64,000 nt of DNA from Salvia splendens (taxonomy: Eukaryota > Streptophyta > Magnoliopsida > Lamiales > Lamiaceae), in assembly GCF_004379255.2 (NCBI RefSeq), contig NC_056047.1:31758293-31822292 (forward strand). Direction: 5' to 3'. Positions 20,615 to 29,762 of the stretch are shown in pieces. A program made the position numbers and the translations under genes. Under the pieces are notes generated by a model. The model was given only the letters and a program-made list of their open reading frames with translations, made no database searches and was not told where the DNA came from. The stretch's first letter is position 1. Each line of letters opens with the position of its first letter.

Positions 20615-22592
20615 GAGCATCTCCAATGCCGGCGTCAAAATCGCGACGCCGATTTTTCGCCGACGCCGGTTCTGACGCCGAACCATTGGAACCGGCGTCG
20701 GTGAAATCGGCGTCAAAATCGGCGCGGCCATGCCGATTCGGGCGATGACGCCGGTTCCGACGCCGATCCTCACGGCGCCATTGTGGGTCCCGGATCTGCG
20801 TCAAACCGGCGTCAGATTTTATTTTTTATTTTTTTTTCTTTTGAAAACACTATATATACGCGCTTTGAACGTCATTTTCATTCGCACCACTTGTTTTAAC
20901 GAGTACTCTCTCTACCTTACTTTCTGTACAAGATCAATTTAAGAAATGAGTAATGCCGGTGGTAGTGGTGGGGATGCGGATGAGTACGAGCGTATGATGA
21001 ACGAAGAGCTAGATGCCTATACGAGCCGTGAGGTTGATCGATGGATGCAGAGTTATATGCAGCCGGCGGCACCTCGGCCACGACCAGTTGTCCACCGTCG
21101 ACAAGTGGTTGATCGTGATCATGAAGCTGCACATCAGCGCCTGTTCACAGATTACTTCGCAGAGGAGCCGCGTTTTAACGCCAACCATTTCAGGCGTCGT
21201 TTTAGGATGAGGCGGGACTTGTTTATGCGTATTGTTAACGCTTTGGAGCAGCGATATCTGTGTTTCCGCTTCAGGCACGATGCGGCTGGCAGACCCGGCC
21301 ACACCCCTATTCAAAAGTGCACTGCGGCAATCAGGCAGTTGCCCTACGGCACCGCGGCAGACATGTGGGACGAATACCTCCACATCGGTGAGACGACTGC
21401 CATCGAATGTATGAAGTATTTCTGTCAGGGCATGATCGAAGTATTCGGTGATCAGTATCTCCGAAAGCCTACCCCCGAAGATTGCCGGAATCTGCTGCGG
21501 ATGCACGGGGATCAGCATGGGTTCCCGGGAATGTTAGGCAGCATAGATTGTATGCATTGGGAGTGGAAGAACTGTCCCGGTGCCTGGAAGAGGTTTTACA
21601 CGACCGGCTACAAGAGAAAAAAACCCACGATGATCCTCGAGGCCGTAGCTGATTACCGGTTGTGGATTTGGCATGCGTATTTTGGATAGCCGGTTCGAAC
21701 AATGACCTAAATGTCCTCAACTCGTCGCCCCTTTTCAACGAGCAGTGCCAGGGCGTCGGTCCGGCCATCAGTTTTGTCGCCAACGGCAACCAGCATGATA
21801 TGGGCTACTACTTGGCGGATGGGATATACCCTAGGTGGCCCGTCTTTGTGAAGACGATCCGGTGCGCATCAGATGCGAACAAGGCCTACTTTGTGACGCG
21901 GCAGGAGTCGGCGCGAAAGGACGTGGAGCGCGCATTTGGTGTGCTTCAGGCTCGATGGGCTGCAGTTAAGGGACCAACGCGTTTGTGGAATGTCGACTGC
22001 ATTGCTGATATAATGTACGCCTGTATTATTATGCACAACATGATTGTCGAAGATGAAGGTGTACAACTGACTGATTGGGCCAACGACGATAATGAGGCCG
22101 GTCCAAGCCACGGAGTCGCCACCGCCAACGTACGAGGTGGGTTACCTCACGATGAAGAAGCCCTCCTCCAAGCACATGCCGACATGCGTCAGACGGAGGC
22201 TCATATTCGACTCCAAAAGGATTTAGTTGAAGAGTTGTGGGCGCGGAGGATTGCAAGGCGTTAGTTTTTATGTAAATTTATGTAATTTTTTTAAATGTAA
22301 TTTTTTTAAATGTATTTTTTTTAAATTATTGTACTTTTTGAAATTTTAATATTATTATTCGAATTTTCCGTATTTGTCTCGTAAATTAAATTCCGTATGT
22401 TGATACGAGTGTAAATTAAATTATATAATTGTTATTAGTGATGTGGATAGGTAGTGTGAAGGCTATGTGAGGGCTATTTGATGTCCAGTTGATGTGGCAA
22501 GCTGATGTGGCAGGAGAATCGTAGTACTGATGATGTGGCAGTGTGAAGGCTATGTGAGGGCTATTTGACGTCCAGTCTTACTGGAGATGCTC
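20615..22592 (+). mobile_element. PIF/Harbinger transposon with transposase
   Basis: 1978 bp with terminal inverted repeats GAGCATCTCCAATG and (right end) TTACTGGAGATGCTC, TSD TTA. A GC-rich subterminal block follows the left end. A TATA box (CTATATATACG near 20850) and a leader precede the transposase. The right end carries a duplicated block containing GTGAAGGCTATGTGAGGGCT. There is no ORF1, unlike full elements that encode both a Myb/SANT protein and the nuclease. Confidence 0.92.
20946..22264 (+). pseudogene. Harbinger transposase (DDE nuclease), single frameshift
   Basis: ATG at 20946. The frame runs to 21689, then continues in another frame to the stop at 22262-22264. It belongs to the plant transposon protein family (Plant_tran/DDE_4). 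Catalytic Asp 1 is in GSIDCMHW (residue 201), Asp 2 in NNDLNVLNSSPLF just after the break, and Glu in ERAFGVLQARW. The junction sequence TTTGGATAGCC lacks one base compared with what the VAGSNND-type motif needs, so a 1-bp deletion at about 21685 explains the early stop. Everything else looks well preserved, so the inactivation appears recent. The enzyme would cut at the element ends in the nucleus, normally with an ORF1 partner. Confidence 0.9.
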
Positions 22593-22595
22593 TTA

Positions 22596-23349
22596 CATGA
22601 CCAAAATCGTACATTAGATTCTGGAAAATAAAGAGTGTCACCTGACTACTATTAAAAAAATGCAAATTATAAAAAGTTTTGAAAAAAAAATGCAAAACCC
22701 AATTTCTACATCAACTAGCCAAAATAGTACATTAACTTATCGAAAATTACGAGTGGCCCCAGAAAACCCTTTAAAAACGACTCCACATTAACTAACCAAA
22801 TTAGTACATTAACTTAACGAAAATTTGGGAATGACCTTGGAAAACTCTTAAAAAAACGATTATACATTAACTAACCACAATAGTACATTGTTTCACTAGA
22901 AATCTCTAAACTGTTCATACAAAACATGAAAATCGCAACTTCTACATCAAATCACCACATGTTTTAAGCCCAAAATGTTCAAAAAATCATACAAAAATCA
23001 CACTAACACACAAAAGATTTCTAGAATTCATCTAAATCGAGTATTTGTAAATCAAGGGAGTGCATAACCGCTGCATTTGGCATCTCCCTAAACTAACCTT
23101 TTCGAATATTTTTAATAATTTTCTTAATTACACATGTCATAAATAACGTCCATTAGATGGAAAAAATCATTGGCTTGAGATTAGTTTTGAGTTTTTCAAA
23201 TATTTAGTCTAATGACCTGAATACATCCCTTTAAAATGTAGTATAAGATTATTGATGATTTAAAATTTAACAAATTTATTAATTTATGACGATATACTAA
23301 TATTTATGGCACTAAAGAAGTCGTAACCATATTTTCATTAATTAAACAG
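22596..23349. other. AT-rich stretch, no gene
   Basis: Continues the ACATTAA-type repeat found at 16981-18426 up to about 22960, then plain AT-rich DNA. Confidence 0.4.
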
Positions 23350-23351
23350 TA

Positions 23352-23604
23352 CTCCTTCCGTCCCCCAAATTTTGTCACAGTTTGACCGGGTATGAGTTTT
23401 AAGAAATGTAATGGAAATGAGTTGACAAGGTTGGTAGGATGTGGGTCCTGCTTTTAAAATATTAGTTTTATAATAAAATGTGGGTGGGAATAAGTTAGTG
23501 GAATGTGAGATCCATTTCAAAAAATGGTAAAAGGTGAAATGTGATAAATTTTGTGGGACAGACGAAAATAGAAAAATGCCACAAAATTTCAGGGATGGAG
23601 GTAG
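23352..23604. mobile_element. Stowaway-like MITE
   Basis: About 253 bp. The left end CTCCTTCCGTCCCCCAAATT and the right end, read inverted as CTACCTCCATCCCTGAAATT, match the Stowaway terminus (CTCCCTCCGTCCC). TA flanks both sides (23350-23351, 23605-23606). It is non-coding and of Tc1/Mariner type. Confidence 0.8.
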
Positions 23605-23606
23605 TA

Positions 23607-24233
23607 TCTTTTTTCCAAACCTCTTTTTTGTATTTATTGATGACATGAATATTTGTCAATATATATAGTCACGTACACGTGTCGAAGACTAATGAGTATT
23701 CACAAAATAAAATAGTAAATAAAAATAAATTAATTTATGAACTAATCATGGATTAATATTCTAATTTAGTAAATTTCTAATTTTTTTTAATTTTTAATTT
23801 AATTTTATTTTAATTAATCAGGGATTAATATTCTAATTTAGTCAAAATTTCACTAATCATCCGTTTAGTTTTCGACAGAATCGTTGAAAAAAGACCGATC
23901 CAACGACGATTTCATTTGTTTAGAACTCAACTTTCAAAAATTGAATGTTTTGGAACAATTTCGTATTTCGATTATATGTTTAGAACTAAAATAATATACG
24001 TATAAAATTATGAAAATTCAAATTTATTGTATACATGTAGGATGGCACAACACAATGCGAAGTGATTTGATATAAGAAACACACAAATCCAAAAATTCAC
24101 AACTTGTGAATCATATCAGCCTCCTCTTTCAACTAGTGCTCATCTGGAATGGACAAGAACAAAAACCAGCTTCTACCACTAGCAGCAGCAGTTGAAAAGA
24201 GAGTGCCTACTTCCATTGCATATGGTCTCGACT
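23607..24233. other. AT-rich spacer and ceramide synthase 3' UTR
   Basis: About 23640-24050 is AT-rich without features. About 24100-24233 lies directly downstream of the minus-strand stop codon and should contain the 3' UTR; I cannot fix the polyadenylation site. Confidence 0.5.
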
Positions 24234-26454
24234 TCAGTCCTCGTGTGGATCTTCATCTTCATCCTCCGAATCTGCAGAACGAGACAAGACACCCCTTGCT
24301 TGTGTGATCATTTGAGAAATCAACTAAACCAGAAAACTGGGACTGGATAAGTGGTTGTCAAGATGAGTTTACCAGATCGAACGTCATCACTGACTGCACC
24401 GCCTGCTTTGATTTGGGCGACCAGCATCCGGAACATCAGAACCCACCAGTAGACATGAAGGACGAGAAGGTAGAAAAGAAGCGTATTGAAGACGTAGTAA
24501 TAGATTGGCCCTTCCCCTTTCAGAGTCTCCTTATCTAAGTACTCGATAAGTTCATAACTGCCACGATATAATCACCAACAACATCAAAATGCAGAATTAT
24601 CGAGACGAAGACAAGCAAAACACAAAGTCATTTACAGAGAGTGACCTTGTGCTCCATAGAATCCAGAAGGGATAGTAAATGAGACGAAGAATGATCCAGA
24701 GAAGGACAAACATAACGAACGAGCAGCTTGCTAGTGCTTCTGCACCACTGTATTTAGACATCTTACCTATTTCCAAGAAAACATCGGTGGCATCATGAAG
24801 AGCTAAAACCATCGAACCAACTCGCCCAAACCTGCAGAAAGAACATCCAAAAGGTTATTGCGAAGACTCTACAATAACAACTCATGCTTCGCTTCTAAGA
24901 ATACATACCTCAATATATAAGACAATATGATGAGAGTGGATGATACGACGTGGTGGCCCATAGAAACCCAAAAATCAGAGCGCCGCATCTCCCAAAATAT
25001 CAAAGCGAATATAGAGTAAACATAGAAGCCGCCAGTGTACATATAAAGGCCTTTCAGTTTCAACCTGTCGAGCGCGCAACACAAATCTATAACTACCTCC
25101 AATCAAAAGGTGAAAAGGAATGGAGCCTTACTTATATTTCTGTTTGGGCCAGGTCTGATTTCCAGGTCCTTCCCAGAAGTGCTTTGTCTTTGTGAACCAC
25201 GGCTCGTTGTAGGTCACAGAAAGTGCCAAGATCTCAGCTGAAAGAAAATATACACATTTCCATGCTGACTCCTTGAACTTACGTATCTTCTTTTTTCGCT
25301 CATCACTTTCGTTTTCCACCACTTCCATTCCCTTCCCAAATACCAATCGTCTGCCCACCCACTGCACCGTATAAACGAAGGCACTAAGCAACAAAACACT
25401 TAGAAAGATCATTCATATGCTGATTAACAGATCATATTGAAGCCTATGAGATCAGGAACAAAATGAAGCATCAGTGTTCACTATAGAATTTTTTATCCAA
25501 TCACAAAAGTAGCATCTTGCTTACAATAACTGCATCAGTGAAGCAACATTTTAACATAATTTTTGCTTCAGACATATAATCACCAAATTCAAACTCAAAT
25601 CCAATAGTGAAAACATCATAGCCACCACTTTCAGCTTCCAGATTTTGAGAATCACAACTCAATCCTTGCTACCAAATAAGCATTCCCCGGAATCTACAGC
25701 TTGATTCAATAATGTTGGGATGAAATTGTTGGGTACAAACATTGGAAGCAGTATATAAGTGTTGTCCAATCTCAATCAGTTTGAGGCCTTTTAGGAGTGA
25801 CCTAAAAACAAATTCGTGAGGGTTTCACCTAAAACGGACAATATCAAACTAATGTGTAGTCGACGATTCTATCAAGTGGGTCTGGCCTGGATGAACCCCG
25901 GTTAGGGTCGCCCAAGTGGCTTTGGGTCAGGCGTTTGTTGGGTACAAACCCATCCCACATCGGATGAGTGAGGGAAGTTGCTTCACCACAGCGGATAATA
26001 TCAAACTAATGTGGAGTCGACGATCATAACAGAAATTCGAAGTTGCTTCACCCAAGCAGATAATATCAAACTAATGCGCGGTCGATGATCCAAACAGAAA
26101 TTCCAAATCCGTGTGGACGGATAATATCAAACTAATGTGCAGTCGATGATCCTACAAGAAATTCTTGAAATGTTCCAACTTGAACCAATTACAGTGACAT
26201 GAAACAATCCGAAAAGCACTAAATTCCAACAAGGGTCATCGAGAAAAAACATAAAAAAAACACAGATGCAAAACGATTAAAACGTGCATGATCATAATCA
26301 AAAGGAAAAGAAATACCTCAAATACAAATCTGTCGAGTAAAAACCTCAGAATTGGGAAAAAGACGGCAAAAAGAGGGAGCACGATGAAGTCTTCATATTG
26401 GGAGTAGGATTCGAGCTCCCAGTCCATGGAACTTGCAATTTCAAGAAAACCCAT
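24234..26454 (-). CDS. LOH1: LAG1-type ceramide synthase (LOH1/LOH3-like), six exons
   Basis: Ceramide synthase (sphingoid base N-acyltransferase), an ER multispanning enzyme joining long-chain bases to fatty acyl-CoA. Exons on the minus strand: 26317-26454, 25132-25361, 24909-25064, 24646-24831, 24373-24557, 24234-24271. All introns are GT-AG, the phases agree, and the total is 933 bp or 310 residues plus stop, as I recall the length of Arabidopsis LOH1. Visible blocks: [20 protein letters not shown] start, [18 protein letters not shown] (membrane segment 1), [16 protein letters not shown], the Lag1 motif with two His (SMGHHVVSS, then [12 protein letters not shown]), [21 protein letters not shown], and an acidic tail with [17 protein letters not shown]. 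The start is the only in-frame ATG that fits LOH1; its context is GGACAAATGG. Intron 1 (955 bp) holds repeats. LOH1 versus LOH3 cannot be separated here. Confidence 0.95.
25730..26155. repeat. Repeat cluster in ceramide synthase intron 1
   Basis: Four copies of the block ATAATATCAAACTAATG plus GTCGAYGATC (about 25838, 25995, 26062, 26120), two copies of TGTTGGGTACAAAC (about 25728 and 25936) and a TATATAAG. They resemble pieces of a short LTR or TRIM-like repeat common in plants. One piece carries ATCCCACATCG (25952-25962) with ATAATAT 32 nt later. Confidence 0.7.
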
Positions 26455-26810
26455 TTGTCCAAAACGCTTCAATTTACATAGTTATGGTACAAAAAAGAAG
26501 TTTCTTAAAGTTCTGGATAACTTTGTTATCACAGTTCTTGGTAAAGAAGCAAGTTTTGGTGGAGTTCAAAAAAGATTTTTGTAGGAGTTGAAAACAGAGT
26601 AATGATTGACTTGGGTCTCCTTCTGTCACGCGGCATTTTCCAATAAAAAGCTTCTGTTACATTAATAAATTAATAATATTACAAGAAGAAATTGAAGTGC
26701 TGATTTTATTAATTTAGTTCAGTTTGGGGAACAGAAAAATGAAAGAAATTCCAATAGCTCTTTCATTTAGGGTTTATCTCAACCATTATTAAGTTTAAAA
26801 CTACGTATAT
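26455..26810 (-). promoter_or_regulatory. Ceramide synthase 5' UTR and promoter region
   Basis: Upstream of the minus-strand ATG there is no upstream ATG in the last 40 nt. I find no unambiguous TATA box. Only about 360 bp separate the start codon from the Pack-MULE TSD at 26811. Confidence 0.4.
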
Positions 26811-26819
26811 TTCTATATT
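26811..26819. repeat. Left 9-bp TSD of Pack-MULE (TTCTATATT)
   Basis: TTCTATATT at 26811-26819 and again at 34454-34462, identical. A 9-bp duplication is typical of MULEs. Confidence 0.85.
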
Positions 26820-27045
26820 GAGTAAATGTCAAAATTGGTCCCGAACATATGCTCATTTTATGATTTTGGTCTTAAACTTTATCTTTTGAAATTTTTAAGT
26901 CCTAAACATTTCAAATCGGATCACATTTAACGGGTTTATTGCCAATTTTGACGAACTGTTGATTCTGATTTTTTAATCCATAATTATTTCCTTAATTATT
27001 TAACTAAATACTATTAATTTTAAATTAGAAATAAATTGAACATTA
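26820..27045 (+). repeat. Pack-MULE left terminal inverted repeat
   Basis: Begins GAGTAAATGTCAAAATTGGT and shares ATCCATAATTATTTCCTTAA and CTTTATCTTTTG blocks with the inverted right end. Confidence 0.8.
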
Positions 27046-27070
27046 ACAGTTGAATTGTGATTTGGAAAAA

Positions 27071-27271
27071 GGGAAAAGCTGCAGGCTGCGGTGGTTCAAC
27101 CAGCTGGACTTGAGGATAAACCGGCGGGCGTTCACGGAGGAGGAGGAGGAGAGGCTGATGGCGGGGCACCGGTTGTACGGCAACAAATGGGCGATGATTG
27201 AGCGCCTGTTTCCGGGGAGAACCGACAACGCCGTCAAGAATCATTGGCATGTTATCATGGCTAGGAAATAC
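27071..27271 (+). pseudogene. Captured R2R3-MYB fragment (subgroup-21-like), R2 end and R3
   Basis: Reads without a stop as [19 protein letters not shown] (end of R2), then [20 protein letters not shown] and [20 protein letters not shown] (R3, aromatic/Trp positions F, W and W present). The sequence style is that of the MYB52/54/56/69/105/117 group of transcription factors. The first exon, with most of R2, is absent. The sequence starts about where a MYB exon boundary is expected. A conserved Pro after LD is Leu. The open frame ends where Copia-3 inserted, so this is a gene fragment inside a transposon rather than a gene. Confidence 0.85.
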
Positions 27272-28288
27272 TGTAGAAATCATGGAATAAAATATGCCCG
27301 GTCAATGGATTTTGACCAAATAATAAATGTGACGAGACATCTAATTTTGTGAAATTAAATGATATAGCGTCGATCTACATTTTACGCAGATAAATGTAGT
27401 ATATTCACTTTCTCAAATCCGATTTCCGTTGAGTAGAAATAGTGGATTAATGTTGGGCATTATTAGCTTTTAATTAAAGCTTGGAGTTTGAGCTTAGGGA
27501 ATAATTAACTAGTGTTAATTAAGTGACTTTATGTTACTTAATAATTATAGTGGATCAAGATGGGTGAAAGAACCGTGCGCGCGGCGCCGCCGCCGCCCGA
27601 GCTCATGGTCGTGGTCGCGGTCTCGTGCCTCGGTCTCGATCTCGATCTTGGATCCTGATAATTGGTCTTTGGGTGGTCTTTGGGCTCGGGTCTGGACCCG
27701 TAGTAATCTTTTTAGACCACCACTTAGTCAGCAATCCAAGTGGCTTGACACATCATCAAGCGTGGCACAGTCAAAGCCTACACGACTGCCACGAGAGAAA
27801 TCTAAATGGAAGGCACACTCCTGCCACAAGCTTATAACCGCCGACAGTTACAAATGAGCCATGATGAGCCTTCATGGCTTGGTTGACCCTGCATGGTGGC
27901 TTGGCCTATAAATAGGCTAGTCATTCCACTGCATTTTACATATCATTCACAAGCATAACAACATAAGCTCTCTCCCTCTCTCTGCATTGTTTTTCTGTCG
28001 AAAGCTCTGCCCTCACCTCCATCCAGTTCACCGGAGCTCTGTTGATTGTGGTGCTGCTTCACCAGAGACGTAGCCGTTTTATCTTTGGGGACGACACGCC
28101 AAACCGAGAGCACTACCGGGGCGTATCTCGTCTTGCGAAAAGAGGCCTCCTCGACTCGGCTAAACCACTGTTCACGGTTACTGTTTCAAATTTTCCAATT
28201 ATAATTTCATTTCAGTTTCCCCTTTTATATTCCTTCTTTTGGGTTGTATTACGCCCTGTTGTATCTCTTGTAATCCCATAATCCAACA
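27272..28288 (+). repeat. Copia-3 5' LTR
   Basis: Starts TGTAGAAATCATGG; TATA box CTATAAATAGG near 27905. The 3' boundary (CCAACA at 28288) is inferred only from the CA ending, because the other LTR is truncated. Confidence 0.75.
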
Positions 28289-28304
28289 ATCGCAAGACGA
28301 GATA
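28124..28304. promoter_or_regulatory. 15-nt inverted repeat linking LTR interior and primer-binding position
   Basis: TATCTCGTCTTGCGA (28124-28138, inside the 5' LTR) is the exact reverse complement of TCGCAAGACGAGATA (28290-28304), which begins two bases after the assumed LTR end. No TGGTATCAG primer site for initiator tRNA is present. The pair could form a 15-bp stem with a loop of about 150 nt in element RNA. Confidence 0.7.
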
Positions 28305-28376
28305 ACTTGCCTTTGAAGGAATTTGGACTATAAACTGAACTTAACACTTTCGAAACTTTTAACACCTTTGCTGGAG

Positions 28377-29762
28377 ATGTCGACTGAACCCAACATCGCT
28401 GCTGCCACCACCGCCGCTGCCATTTCCTCCACCATGGCGACCACTGGACCTGTCAACACTTCGTCAATTCCCTCGATGATGCCCACTCCCGGGCGCTATC
28501 CATCTTCATCAACAACGCCTTGGGAGTTTGTTAACCCCCTTGGGCCCACTGGTGGATCCACCTCGAGTGGATCGGTTGGTTCCACTTTTAGTGGTTCATT
28601 CGGATCCTTTAATGGATCGAGTGCTGGGGCCTTCGGGTCTCACACGAATGTTGGGGCCTTCGGGTCTCATGCGGGTGCTAGTCCCTTCGGGGCTGGTACG
28701 ACCATGGCGGGCTCTATGCCCAACATGAATTGTGGGGGCTCTATGCCCAACCACGTTGTTGGCTCATTCGGGGGCAACGGAATTGGTTCCTTCCATGGAC
28801 CAAGTGCGGCACCTTTGGCACCAAGAATGATGCCACCTGCCGAGAAGCCACCAAAGTTTGGAGGATCTGACTTCAAAAGGTGGTACCAAAAGATGTTGTT
28901 CTACTTGACAACATTGGGCGTCACCAACTTCCTCACAGAAAACGAGCCGCCCGCGCCAAGCGATCAAGAGACCATGCTCGAAGTCGTGGCGGACTATGAA
29001 GCTTGGAGAAAAGGAGATTATCTTTGTAAAAATTTCATTCTAAGTGCTTTAGATGATAGTTTGTACAATGTATACTCCGTTGTAACCACATCAAAAGAGA
29101 TGCGGGAATGCCTAGAAAGAAAGTATAGCATAGATAATGCTGCAGGTACTGAACAAGTTGTAGCATCCAAATTTATGGACTACAAGATGGTCGACTCTCG
29201 ACCCATCATGGAGCAAGTTCAAGAGCTCCAAATGATCATCCACGCACTAGTGGCTGAAGGGATGACCTTGTCCGACAAATTCCTAAGGTGCACGATCATC
29301 GACAAGCTTCCTCCTAGTTGGAAGGACCTCAAGAGCTATCTTAAACACAAGCGAAAGCAGATGACTCTTGAAGACTTGATCGTGAAATTGCGCATTGAGG
29401 CTGATGTGCGCAAAAGTGACCAAAAGGCCGAGGGCTTTAGCCCACTTGAAGCCCAAGCCAATCTGTTGGAGCAGGGCGGTCCCTCCAACAAACGTCCTCG
29501 CCCAAGTCAAAAGGATAAAGGGAAGGGAAAGCAGCCTGCAAAGAAATTTGAAGGCGAATGCTTCAAGTGTGGCAAAACTGGCCACTTTGCCAAGGACTTC
29601 CGCAGCAAGAAGAAGAAGCCGGTGGCCACGTCGTTGAGAAGGAGTTCAAAGACCGGGATGAAAACAACCTCATTGCTGTGGTCACTGAAGAAGTTAACCT
29701 TGTTGATAACAAGGGTGCTGGTACATCGACACCGGCGCTACTGCTCATGTCTGCTCAGATAG
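28377..29762 (+). pseudogene. Copia-3 gag
   Basis: From the ATG at 28377 (the frame is open slightly further upstream without an ATG). It has an N-terminal Ser/Thr/Gly-rich region with short repeats such as GAFGSH, then a UBN2-type gag domain (KFGGSDFKRWYQKMLFYL, later VQELQMIIHALVAEG and KLPPSWKDLKSYL). The zinc knuckle CFKCGKTGHFAKDF has its last Cys replaced by Phe. After the knuckle the protease motif (TGGTACATCGACACCGG at about 29720) lies in another frame, so a frameshift separates gag and pol. Confidence 0.85.

Noticed and set aside
27050..27352. A functional MYB gene at this position
   Set aside because: The first exon is absent, the frame runs into a copia LTR, and the fragment lies between MULE ends with a TSD.
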